64,000 nt of DNA from Prolixibacteraceae bacterium (GTDB lineage Bacteria; Bacteroidota; Bacteroidia; Bacteroidales; Prolixibacteraceae). The position numbers were made by a program, and so were the translations under genes. This document shows, in pieces, positions 1 through 7,391 of this stretch. Numbering within the stretch: the first letter of the stretch is position 1; each line of letters starts with the position of its first letter. Location: contig JAOARB010000020.1 in the NCBI GenBank assembly GCA_025210775.1, positions 124,001 to 188,000 on the forward strand, written 5' to 3'. Under the pieces are notes generated by a model that was given only the letters and a program-made list of their open reading frames with translations, had not been told where the DNA came from and made no database searches.

Positions 1-1428
1 CAGTCGAATGTAGTAACAACGGAAGAGTTGCAAGAGAATAAAAATCGTATTGTGGAGACACTGAAAAACTACAATATTGAGATTAAAAGTATTAAAGCAA
101 CCACTGGACCAACCATCACCTTATATGAAATAATTCCTGCGCCAGGAGTACGTATCAATAAGATCAAGAACCTAGAGAATGATATCGCATTAAGTCTTGC
201 TGCCCTAGGTATACGTATTATTGCACCGATCCCAGGGAAAGGAACTATCGGTATTGAAGTACCAAACCAAAAGGCACAGATCGTTTCAATGAGAGAAATT
301 ATTGGATCAAAGAAATTCTCTGAATCCGATTATGAGTTGCCTATTGCTTTCGGGAAAACGATCTCTAACGAGGTTTATATGGTCGATCTAGCTAAGATGC
401 CACACATTCTTGTTGCTGGCGCAACAGGACAAGGTAAATCAGTTGGGCTAAACGCCATGATTGCATCTCTTCTATATAAAAAGCATCCAGCTCAATTAAA
501 ATTCGTTTTTGTCGATCCAAAGAAAGTAGAGCTTAGTCTATATTCGGTGATCGAAAATCACTTCCTCGCAAAGATGGAAGACGAAGAAGAGCCAATTATT
601 ACAGATGTTCAGAAGGTGAAGAATACACTAAACTCTGTATGTATTGAGATGGATAAACGATATGACCTATTAAAAAATGCGCATGCTAGAAATATAAAAG
701 AGTACAATAAGAAGTTTATCGAAAGACGTCTTAATCCAGATAAAGGACACCACTACCTTCCTTATATTGTTGTTATTGTTGATGAGTTTGCCGACTTAAT
801 CATGACAGCGGGGAAAGAGATTGAATCTCCGATTGCACGTATCGCACAGCTAGCAAGGGCTGTTGGTATTCATATGATTATCGCAACACAAAGACCATCA
901 GCGAACATTATCACTGGACCTATTAAGGCAAACTTCCCAGCGAGGGTAGCATTTAAAGTAGCCTCGATGATTGACAGTAGAACCATTCTTGATTCTCCAG
1001 GTGCCAATCAATTAATTGGGAAAGGAGATATGCTTATCCATACGGGTAGTGAGATGACACGTGTTCAATGTGCATTTATTGACACGCCTGAAGTGGAAGA
1101 ATTGGTTCAATTTATTGGCGCACAAAGAGGATATCCTACGGCATTCTTGCTTCCTGAATATAAAGATGAATCAGCACATGTAGGAGACGATGCAGACCTT
1201 GAGAATAGAGATGAACTATTTGAAGAAGCAGCTAGACTTATTGTGATGAACCAAGTAGGATCGACTTCTGCTATTCAAAGGAAATTTTCTATTGGCTATA
1301 ACAGAGCAGGAAGGATCATGGATCAACTTGAATATGTAGGAGTAGTGGGTCCCAATGAAGGATCAAAAGCACGTAAAGTTCTTGTTCCAGATGAAACAAA
1401 TCTTGAATTATTATTACAATCTCTATAA
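1..1428 (+). CDS. ftsK: DNA translocase FtsK/SpoIIIE, 3' part (start lies before the window)
   Basis: Hexameric ATP-driven motor that pumps chromosomal DNA through the division septum and helps resolve dimers. The frame is open from base 1, so the N-terminal membrane domain lies outside the window; any start near base 28 would be internal. Visible in order are the alpha/beta motor with Walker A GATGQGKS (near base 418), the Walker B strand VIVDEFADL, the ATQRPSANIITGPIKANFP segment typical of the family, and at the C-terminus a winged-helix gamma domain (QVGSTSAIQRKFSIGYNRAGRI) that reads KOPS-type sites. The next gene, a LolA-like protein, follows on the same strand after 38 bases. Family assignment is secure; only the 5' truncation is due to the window edge. 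Confidence 0.96.
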   Translation, partial: QSNVVTTEELQENKNRIVETLKNYNIEIKSIKATTGPTITLYEIIPAPGVRINKIKNLENDIALSLAALGIRIIAPIPGKGTIGIEVPNQKAQIVSMREIIGSKKFSESDYELPIAFGKTISNEVYMVDLAKMPHILVAGATGQGKSVGLNAMIASLLYKKHPAQLKFVFVDPKKVELSLYSVIENHFLAKMEDEEEPIITDVQKVKNTLNSVCIEMDKRYDLLKNAHARNIKEYNKKFIERRLNPDKGHHYLPYIVVIVDEFADLIMTAGKEIESPIARIAQLARAVGIHMIIATQRPSANIITGPIKANFPARVAFKVASMIDSRTILDSPGANQLIGKGDMLIHTGSEMTRVQCAFIDTPEVEELVQFIGAQRGYPTAFLLPEYKDESAHVGDDADLENRDELFEEAARLIVMNQVGSTSAIQRKFSIGYNRAGRIMDQLEYVGVVGPNEGSKARKVLVPDETNLELLLQSL

Positions 1429-1466
1429 TTTAACTATATTGGGACACGATTTATTATAAACATAAT

Positions 1467-2099
1467 ATGAGAAGAGCAATATTACTATTAACGATTCTTT
1501 TAGGTTCAACTGTAGTATTTGGACAAAAAGACGGAAAAAGCATTATCGATAAATTCACGAAACAACTAGAGGCATACCCTTCAATATCAGCAACTTTTGA
1601 CTTTTCACTAGAAAACAAAGAAGCTGAAATAAGTGATACCAATTCGGGTAAGCTTGTTGTTAAAGGTGAAATGTACCGATTGGACATGTTAGGAATAGAA
1701 ATTTACTCGAATGGGAAAACGAGCTATTCTTATATGCCAAGTACCAATGAAGTAAATATTACCAATGTAGATAATGAAGAAGCAGGAGCAGTAGACCCAG
1801 CTAAAATGTTCGTTCTTTACAAGGAAGGGATGAATGCGAAACTTCTAAACACCCACACTCGTAACAATCTTAAAGAGTATGAGATTGAGCTTACTCCAGA
1901 AAAAGAGGAGAACTTCAAAAAGGTAGTATTATTTATTACCTCTGACAATAAGCTTAATAAAGCAATTACTTATGCTAACGATGGGAATGTTTACACTATC
2001 AAGGTAAAAGAGATGGATACATCGAAAAACTTTGATGACAACTACTTCACTTTTGACAAAACGAGTCATCCTGATGTAGATGTTATTGATATGAGATAA
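1467..2099 (+). CDS. lolA: Outer-membrane lipoprotein carrier LolA-like protein
   Basis: Likely periplasmic chaperone that carries lipoproteins from the inner membrane towards the outer membrane. The 210-residue product starts with a signal peptide (MRRAILLLTILLGSTVVFGQ) and continues with the LolA/LppA-type unclosed beta-barrel pattern: an amphipathic helix 'IIDKFTKQLEAYPSISATFDF', then strands including GKLVVKGEMYRLDMLGIEIYSNGKTSYSY. It lies right after ftsK, an order often seen in Bacteroidota, and a strong hairpin terminator follows. The family has low sequence identity, so the call rests on signal peptide, length, fold pattern and position; LolB-like function in place of LolA cannot be excluded. 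Confidence 0.85.
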   Translation: MRRAILLLTILLGSTVVFGQKDGKSIIDKFTKQLEAYPSISATFDFSLENKEAEISDTNSGKLVVKGEMYRLDMLGIEIYSNGKTSYSYMPSTNEVNITNVDNEEAGAVDPAKMFVLYKEGMNAKLLNTHTRNNLKEYEIELTPEKEENFKKVVLFITSDNKLNKAITYANDGNVYTIKVKEMDTSKNFDDNYFTFDKTSHPDVDVIDMR

Positions 2100-2118
2100 T
2101 ATTAAATTCAATGATTTA

Positions 2119-2157
2119 AAAAGGAGATTGTCAGAATATTGACAATCTCCTTTTTTT
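2119..2157. terminator. Bidirectional rho-independent terminator after lolA
   Basis: A perfect 15-bp stem (AAAAGGAGATTGTCA and its complement) closes a 6-base loop and is followed by a T run. It lies 20 bases after the lolA stop and can also serve the convergent WbqC gene. Confidence 0.85.
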
Positions 2158-2191
2158 GTCTCAGCCCATCAATGATAGATAAAACATCGGC

Positions 2192-2809
2192 CTATTTTAG
2201 ATACAAATAAGACTCTGTACCTTGGTTGAAAAGCAGGTCGACAATAGATAAATTAGGCATAAATTGCCCTTTGGAAAACAGCATCTGACGATAAGGCTTT
2301 TGAGTAAAAGCATCATCAGTTAAAGGCTTCTTCGGTGTTATATACTTACGTAGATCTTTGGCTTCTTCCATAGAATCTATTCTGCTAGTAAAGTCCAATT
2401 TAATTTGCTCATCCAGAAGATCTAATATCACCTCTTCTAACTCCATATTGAAGTCCCAAAGGTATTGGTAATTTTTAGAATAAAAGGGCTCAAAATAATC
2501 ACGATAATATTCAAAATAAGGTGAATGATTATATCCAGCCAACATTGCACCCCAGTGTTGCTTCTGCCATTGTGTAGCATAAGATATTTTCACATCACGT
2601 ATCGCAGTATGGTTTTTAGCCTCAACAGGGATCGTTAGATTTTGAACTCCATTAGCCCCTAGAATTTGACATCTATTACGATAAGTCTGTTTTTGATATC
2701 TCTCCATATCATCATATACAATACCTTCTGAATTTAATAAATAAAAGAAATGGTGTATATTTCCTAGATAGGACGTTGCAATAATAATATTTGATTTCTG
2801 TTGTAACAT
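2192..2809 (-). CDS. WbqC-like family protein
   Basis: Member of the WbqC family, whose genes often lie in polysaccharide or O-antigen loci; the reaction is unknown. The product has about 205 residues. The N-terminal strand-turn-helix IIIATSYLGNIHHFFYLL and the motifs YRNRCQILGANGVQNLTIPV, 'WQKQHWGAMLAGYNHSPYFEYY' in two blocks and the acidic-aromatic C-terminus fit the family. I chose the ATG at 2809; a GTG seven codons upstream (2830) is a possible start, but the conserved domain begins right after the ATG. A TATCTTTG -7-like element lies on the same strand about 66 bases upstream. It is alone, convergent with lolA, and not in a visible sugar cluster. Confidence 0.8.
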   Translation of the reverse strand: MLQQKSNIIIATSYLGNIHHFFYLLNSEGIVYDDMERYQKQTYRNRCQILGANGVQNLTIPVEAKNHTAIRDVKISYATQWQKQHWGAMLAGYNHSPYFEYYRDYFEPFYSKNYQYLWDFNMELEEVILDLLDEQIKLDFTSRIDSMEEAKDLRKYITPKKPLTDDAFTQKPYRQMLFSKGQFMPNLSIVDLLFNQGTESYLYLK

Positions 2810-3401
2810 ATAATCTTCTAATTTCTTCACTTATAAAAAGTGCCCAAAATAACTTTCAAAGAAGTTGAGCAAATCAAAGATATAACATAAGAAGCTATAG
2901 ACGAAAAGAAAGAGAAAAAATAGATCCTAAAATAGGTCTACTAGCTTTACAATCACGAAGACCTAAACAACAGAATGAAACAACAATAAAAGATATATCT
3001 AACAAATCATACACACAAACATCTTTTACTTACACTCTGTCACTAAAACACCACAAAATAGTCTCATATTGTCACTATTTAAGAACAACTAAAATATAAT
3101 AGCATTTGCACTTCAACTTATGCTAAATAGAATAAATACCATAATACTCATAAAGACATACTTATATCTTAAAGATAAAATACTATCAACCAACAATATA
3201 AAGAAGAATATTCTATATTCTCAAGCTTAGTAGAAGGTCAATAACGAAATATATATGATTAAACATCTAAGATTAAGCTACAATATAAGGATCTATAGAT
3301 CCTTATATGTTAAATTACATAAAAGACCTTTTAATCCTTATTTTATTTATGTATATTTATAGTAGTGAAAAACAGAGTATTGAACCTAAGATATCGAGAT
3401 T
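2810..3401. other. 592-base AT-rich intergenic region with a perfect palindrome
   Basis: Upstream region shared by the divergent WbqC and sigma-factor genes. It is very AT-rich, with many stops in all frames and no plausible gene. The visible content is a -7-like CAAAGATA (2875-2882, minus strand, for the WbqC gene) and a 26-bp perfect palindrome at 3283-3308. I see nothing else in it. Confidence 0.6.
3283..3308. promoter_or_regulatory. Perfect 26-bp palindrome upstream of the sigma-factor gene
   Basis: The sequence reads identically on both strands from 3283 to 3308; its centre is GGATCTATAGATCC flanked by ATATAA and TTATAT. It ends 93 bases before the ECF sigma start codon. With no loop and no T run it is a poor terminator and a better candidate for a dimeric repressor operator or a cruciform; the bound factor is unknown. 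Confidence 0.45.
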
Positions 3402-3908
3402 ATGACGAAATTTCAATTTAATGAATCACTTATAAATCTTGAGGATAGATTATACTACTACGCCTTAAGTCTAACAGCGAATCAAGACAGTGCAGCTGAC
3501 TTAGTACAAGAGACATTTTTAAAAGCTTTAAACTTTCAAAGTAAGTTTAAAAAAGATACGAACTTTAAAGCATGGGTGTATACCATAATGAAAAATACTT
3601 TCATTAACAACTATCGTAAGAAAGTCAAAAACAGAATGATGATGGAAAGTTCAACTAATGATTATTTGCTATCCATTGCCAAGAATAAAGTATTTGCTGC
3701 CCCTGATGCCCAACAAGAAATGAAAGAGATATATAAAGCAATAGAGTTACTCCCAGAAAATATTAGAACACCATTTGTTCTATTTCAGAAGGGATATAAA
3801 TATACTGAGATATGTGACATCTTAGGATTACCCATGGGAACAGTAAAGAGCCGTATCTTTTTATCAAGAAAGAAATTGGAGAATCAATTTAGAATGAATA
3901 GAATGTAA
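3402..3908 (+). CDS. ECF-type RNA polymerase sigma factor
   Basis: Alternative sigma factor that directs RNA polymerase to a stress or envelope regulon. The 168-residue product has sigma region 2 (YALSLTANQDSAADLVQETFLKAL, written here in two halves by function: helix and -10 binding, residues about 18-85) and region 4 with a helix-turn-helix (YTEICDILGLPMGTVKSRIF, residues about 135-155). There is no region 3, as expected for the ECF class. No anti-sigma gene lies beside it: downstream is a terminator and a convergent FKBP gene. In overall form it resembles the EcfO-like sigma factors of Bacteroidota, but I cannot assign that subgroup without an alignment. Confidence 0.9.
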   Translation: MTKFQFNESLINLEDRLYYYALSLTANQDSAADLVQETFLKALNFQSKFKKDTNFKAWVYTIMKNTFINNYRKKVKNRMMMESSTNDYLLSIAKNKVFAAPDAQQEMKEIYKAIELLPENIRTPFVLFQKGYKYTEICDILGLPMGTVKSRIFLSRKKLENQFRMNRM

Positions 3909-3923
3909 CTTTAGTCATAACGA

Positions 3924-3958
3924 CAAAAAGGTTATCTCCACGGAGGTAACCTTTTTTT
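3924..3958 (+). terminator. Rho-independent terminator after the sigma factor
   Basis: Stem AAAGGTTA(T)CTCC / GGAGGTAACCTTT with a short loop and a run of seven T, 20 bases past the sigma stop codon. Confidence 0.85.
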
Positions 3959-3974
3959 GCTTCTAATAGGAAAC

Positions 3975-4008
3975 AAAAAGGGATGATTTTTCAAATCATC
4001 CCTTTTGA
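3975..4008. terminator. Terminator of the FKBP gene, probably bidirectional
   Basis: Stem AAAAGGGATGATTT / AAATCATCCCTTTT with a tiny loop. Read on the minus strand it lies just after the stop of the FKBP gene, and its flanking A and T runs allow use in both directions. Confidence 0.8.
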
Positions 4009-4026
4009 TATATTCTATTGCAAATC

Positions 4027-4599
4027 TTAGCATCCACAACCTGAACCACATCCTCCTTCATCAGAACCACAGCTTCCTGAGCCACAGCCATCAGAGCTAC
4101 AACCACAACCACCTGCAGGGTTATAAACCGCTTCAAGTTCCTCAACAGAAGGCTCTTCAATTTTAAGGATACTACCTACAAAATAAAGTTCCTCACCAGC
4201 AAGAGGGTGATTAAAGTCCATTTTAACGATTTCGTCAGTAACGTCAAGAACAACACCAGTCATTCTACGACCATCAGAAGTCATCATAGGAACCATTTCA
4301 CCTACTTTAATTCTCTCATCATCAAATTTACCTTCAGTTTCAAAGATAGATTTTGGCAATTCAACGATAGCCTCTTCATTTACTGGTCCATAAGCTTCTT
4401 CTGAAGTAAGTTGAAGACGGAATTCTGCACCTTCTTCTAATCCATCAATAGCAGCTTCGAATGCTGGCAACATTTGTCCTGCTCCATAAATAAATTGTAG
4501 AGGATTTTCTGCTGTTGCAGCTTCATAGATTTCAGCATCAAATGATTCGATACGAAGATCATAGGTTAAAGTAACCTTTTTATCTCTTACGATACCCAT
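4027..4599 (-). CDS. slyD: FKBP-type peptidyl-prolyl isomerase, SlyD-like, with Cys-rich metal-binding tail
   Basis: Cytoplasmic prolyl isomerase and chaperone of the SlyD branch. The 190-residue product has the split FKBP fold (KKVTLTYDLRIESFDAEIYE, 'PLQFIYGAGQMLPAFEAAIDG', 'SEEAYGP') with an inserted flap domain (about residues 70-120; MTSDGRRMTGVVLDVTDEIV, DFNHPLAGEEL). The last about 30 residues are a Gly/Ser/Cys tail (GGCGCSSDGCGSGSCGSDE...) with nine or more cysteines, which in SlyD-type proteins binds nickel or zinc. An ATG 18 codons further upstream is open but would add an atypical leader, so I start at MGIVRDKK (4599). Confidence 0.92.
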   Translation of the reverse strand: MGIVRDKKVTLTYDLRIESFDAEIYEAATAENPLQFIYGAGQMLPAFEAAIDGLEEGAEFRLQLTSEEAYGPVNEEAIVELPKSIFETEGKFDDERIKVGEMVPMMTSDGRRMTGVVLDVTDEIVKMDFNHPLAGEELYFVGSILKIEEPSVEELEAVYNPAGGCGCSSDGCGSGSCGSDEGGCGSGCGC

Positions 4600-4716
4600 A
4601 GTTATTTCTTTATTAATTATTTCAATGCGACAAAGAAAGTACAAATAGCTCAAGAAATAAAAGAATTAAGTCTTTTTATCTTAGTAAAGTGTAACAATCT
4701 CATACTTGATCCATAT

Positions 4717-4765
4717 ATAAAAATAGTCCTATGCCATTATATAGATGGTATAGGACTATATAAAA
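4717..4765 (-). terminator. Terminator of the superoxide reductase gene
   Basis: A 15-bp stem with one G-T wobble (ATAGTCCTATGCCAT against ATGGTATAGGACTAT) closes a 7-base loop; on the minus strand it is followed by TTTTTATAT. Confidence 0.75.
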
Positions 4766-4782
4766 AGTCTGTCTTATAATAA

Positions 4783-5166
4783 TTAATCTACAACTTCGAC
4801 AACGACTTCGTCACTTTGCCAAAGACCGTGCTTAGTACAATAAGCATGTGCCATTAATTTCATTGTAGATTTAGTTGGAACAACATAAAAATCAACTTCT
4901 ACTTGTCCAGCAGCATTACCTAAAGCACCTGCCATAAAAGTTGCTTGAGCCAACATTTTCTCACCATCCCACAACTGTACCCATGAGATATAGTGGTCAA
5001 AATCATCTGGATGAAGATACTCCTCACCTACTTTCACTTTCACTTTATATTTTTCTCCTTTACGAGCTTCACCTTGAACATGAACGAAAGCAGAGTGACG
5101 GTCAATATAATCTTTTTTTGCTTCTCTCTCTATTTGAGAAATATCCTCATATCTATTAATCTTCAT
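4783..5166 (-). CDS. Superoxide reductase (neelaredoxin / class II-like)
   Basis: Reduces superoxide to hydrogen peroxide without making oxygen, a defence typical of anaerobes. The 127-residue protein is a single iron-site domain with no N-terminal desulforedoxin site. The ligands of the Fe(His)4Cys centre can be placed: His24 (DRHSAF), His52 and His58 (LHPDDFDHYISWV), Cys110 and His113 (AYCTKHGLW). In many family members the first histidine is preceded by Glu-Lys, where the lysine aids the reaction; here these are Asp22-Arg23. It lies next to the peroxiredoxin gene, which would remove the peroxide it makes. Possibly one transcript, but the 83-base gap leaves this open. Confidence 0.92.
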   Translation of the reverse strand: MKINRYEDISQIEREAKKDYIDRHSAFVHVQGEARKGEKYKVKVKVGEEYLHPDDFDHYISWVQLWDGEKMLAQATFMAGALGNAAGQVEVDFYVVPTKSTMKLMAHAYCTKHGLWQSDEVVVEVVD

Positions 5167-5249
5167 AATCTAATATTTTTATAATTACCACAACATACTA
5201 AGAAAACAACAATTCCGAAAGATTGTTTACTTTAAAATTGCAAACTTTT

Positions 5250-5882
5250 TTATTTAGACAAATACTCTGCTACACTTTCTTGGGTAGCTTTCATTGCCTC
5301 TTCTCCCTCTTTCCAGTTTGCTGGACAAACCTCACCATATTGCTCAAAATGTTGTAATGCATCAACCATACGCAAAGCTTCGTCTACACTACGGCCAAGA
5401 GGCAAGTCGTTAATTACTTGATGGCGAACAACTCCGGCCTTATCAATTAGGAATAATCCACGATAAGCAACAGCTGCTCCATCAAAGCGAACTTCTCCTG
5501 TCACCTCATCGCGTACTTCAGCTCCAGCTAATACGCCATAATTTTTAGCGATAGTCTTAGAAACATCAGCAACAAGAGGATAAGAAACACCTTTAATACC
5601 ACCTTTATTTTTTTCTGTTTGCAACCATGCAAAGTGTGAAAATTCTGAATCAATTGAACAACCTACAACTTCAACATTTCTCTTCTCAAATTCAGCCAAC
5701 TTATTTTGGAAAGCTACCAACTCTGTTGGACAAACGAAAGTAAAATCTAGAGGGTAAAAGAAAAATACCACTTCTTTTTTTCCGACAAACTGATCTAAAG
5801 AAAAGTTTTCTACAATTTGGTTTCCATTAACAACTGCTGATGCGCTAAACTGAGGAGCTTTTTTTCCAACTAATACTTGCAT
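5250..5882 (-). CDS. Typical 2-Cys peroxiredoxin
   Basis: Thiol peroxidase that reduces hydrogen peroxide and organic peroxides in the cytoplasm. The 210-residue product has the thioredoxin-like fold with peroxidatic Cys51 in FTFVCPTE and the resolving cysteine near residue 186 in EVCPANW. The segment GGIKGVSYPLVAD carries the GG-type motif and the C-terminal VAEYLSK tail is that of the Prx1/AhpC group, which often makes the enzyme sensitive to overoxidation. The gene has a good promoter match upstream and lies before the superoxide reductase gene on the same strand. No AhpF reductase gene is nearby. Confidence 0.95.
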   Translation of the reverse strand: MQVLVGKKAPQFSASAVVNGNQIVENFSLDQFVGKKEVVFFFYPLDFTFVCPTELVAFQNKLAEFEKRNVEVVGCSIDSEFSHFAWLQTEKNKGGIKGVSYPLVADVSKTIAKNYGVLAGAEVRDEVTGEVRFDGAAVAYRGLFLIDKAGVVRHQVINDLPLGRSVDEALRMVDALQHFEQYGEVCPANWKEGEEAMKATQESVAEYLSK

Positions 5883-5929
5883 GATGATATATTTTAAAAA
5901 TGATTTATTCTTTATTTTTTTAACTATTA

Positions 5930-5962
5930 CAAATATAAGGGACGAATAGGTCTGAATCCAAA
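5930..5962 (-). promoter_or_regulatory. Bacteroidota-type promoter of the peroxiredoxin gene
   Basis: On the minus strand the -33 element TTTG (5959-5962) is separated by 21 bases from TATATTTG (5930-5937), an exact match to TAnnTTTG. The expected transcript start gives a leader of about 40 bases before the ATG at 5882. This is the best-spaced promoter in the window. Confidence 0.65.
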
Positions 5963-6146
5963 ATAACCCATTCGATATAATTTATCATGATATCAATAAA
6001 ACTTATAAGCAGAGAAATGGTTTACAGTAAGAAACTATCAATCAATAAGAAGATAAATAACAGATATGATTAAAGCATAATTTCAGCCATTTTGATTGAC
6101 ATATTATACAACAGAAAAATATCTTCTCAATATGAAATATGTTTGG
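5963..6146. other. Central part of the peroxiredoxin/YitT divergent intergenic region
   Basis: AT-rich, with no reading frame of interest. Together with the promoter elements on either side it makes up the 333 bases between the two divergent genes. I see no operator-like repeat. Confidence 0.5.
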
Positions 6147-6175
6147 TTTGACTGAATTTTACTTTTCTATATTTG
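6147..6175 (+). promoter_or_regulatory. Candidate promoter of the yitT-family gene
   Basis: TTTG at 6147-6150, a 17-base gap (shorter than the usual 19-21), then TATATTTG at 6168-6175, an exact -7 match, 40 bases before the ATG. Confidence 0.5.
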
Positions 6176-6215
6176 TGTCAAACGTTCCATTTTTAACAAA
6201 CTTAAATCAACTAAC

Positions 6216-7142
6216 ATGAGTTTTATTCCTAAACAACGCATTTTCTCTAAACAGTGGTTTATTGACTATGGATTAATTGTGCTAGGTTGCTTTACCATGG
6301 CCATTGCTTATGACTTCTTTATCACTCCACATAAAATAGCGCCTGGAGGAGTATACGGTATTGCTATTGTTGTTCACCACTTAACCAAAGGTATATTTGA
6401 TGCTTTTCCCGAAGGACTTCCCGTTGGAGGAACAGGTTTAATTCTCAACATCCCTTTAACAATAGCTGGAATCATCATCTTAGGACCTCGATTTGGTATT
6501 AAAACCATCGTTGGATTCTTTGTATGTTCTGGTCTTATTGACCTTGTCACCTATCTAAGAGTCGATGGAGATGCGCCACTAGTAAATGATGTTCTGCTTT
6601 CCTGTCTTTTCGGTGGTCTATTAATAGGTGTTGGACTAGGATTAATATTTAAATCCAAAGCAACATCAGGAGGATCGGATATTATTGCCATGATCATTCA
6701 GAAATACACAGGATGGTCTCTTGGTAAACTTATGATCTTTGTAGACTCTGCAATTGTTTTAATCGCCTTAGTTGCATTTGAAGATTGGAGAATCCCTCTA
6801 TACAGTTGGTTGGTTATCTATATCACAGGTAAAGCGATCGATGTAACAATGGAAGGATTAGACTACAATAAAGCATTGATCATTGTATCTAATGAATATG
6901 ATGAAATCAAGGATCGTATTCTAAACGATCTTAAAAGAGGAGGAACCGTTTTACATGGAACAGGAATGTATAGCGACGAAGAAAAGAAAGTTATTTTCAC
7001 AGTAATCAGTCGTCGTGAAGTACCTATTCTTGAAGAACATATCCACAGAATTGATCCGAATGCTTTTATTACTGTAATGAATGCAAGTGAGATACTTGGT
7101 GAAGGATTTCAATCTCTTACACAAAAAGTAACCCAAGAATAA
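6216..7142 (+). CDS. YitT family membrane protein with DUF2179 domain
   Basis: Inner-membrane protein of unknown substrate. The 308-residue product has a membrane N-terminal part with about five hydrophobic helices, including the family segment 'GLVLGCFTMAIAYDFFITPHKIAPGGVYGIAIV'-like region (residues 15-50) and GLGLIFKSKATSGGSDIIAMI (about 142-162). The C-terminal soluble DUF2179 domain starts near residue 218 (YNKALIIVSNEYDEIKDRIL) and contains RGGTVLHGTGMYSDEEK, a fold related to small ligand-binding modules. It stands alone with its own promoter and terminator. Family membership is clear; the function of YitT proteins is not established. Confidence 0.92.
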   Translation: MSFIPKQRIFSKQWFIDYGLIVLGCFTMAIAYDFFITPHKIAPGGVYGIAIVVHHLTKGIFDAFPEGLPVGGTGLILNIPLTIAGIIILGPRFGIKTIVGFFVCSGLIDLVTYLRVDGDAPLVNDVLLSCLFGGLLIGVGLGLIFKSKATSGGSDIIAMIIQKYTGWSLGKLMIFVDSAIVLIALVAFEDWRIPLYSWLVIYITGKAIDVTMEGLDYNKALIIVSNEYDEIKDRILNDLKRGGTVLHGTGMYSDEEKKVIFTVISRREVPILEEHIHRIDPNAFITVMNASEILGEGFQSLTQKVTQE

Positions 7143-7163
7143 ATATTTTCTACACATGAAAGA

Positions 7164-7192
7164 GGCTGTCTTTATCGGACAGCCTTTTTTTA
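7164..7192 (+). terminator. Rho-independent terminator after the yitT-family gene
   Basis: Stem AGGCTGTC / GACAGCCT with a 7-base loop and a run of T, 22 bases past the stop. Confidence 0.85.
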
Positions 7193-7308
7193 TGATTCTA
7201 TTCTAAGATAGAAATCCTATAGAGAGGAGATAACAATGATTCAAACATAAATAAGTCTATCTTTAAAACCTAAGAACAACCTGATTCATAAACCCATTTG
7301 ACACATAC

Positions 7309-7343
7309 TAAAAGAGGCAACCCAACAAGGATTGCCTCTTTAT
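7309..7343. terminator. Hairpin terminator of the GH16/LamG-like gene
   Basis: Stem AAAGAGGCAA / TTGCCTCTTT with an 11-base loop and A/T flanks on both sides, about 50 bases past the stop of the minus-strand gene that ends at 7392. Confidence 0.65.
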
Positions 7344-7391
7344 TCACTATATTTCACTATTCGACACATCTAAAAAAAGATGTGGAATAAA

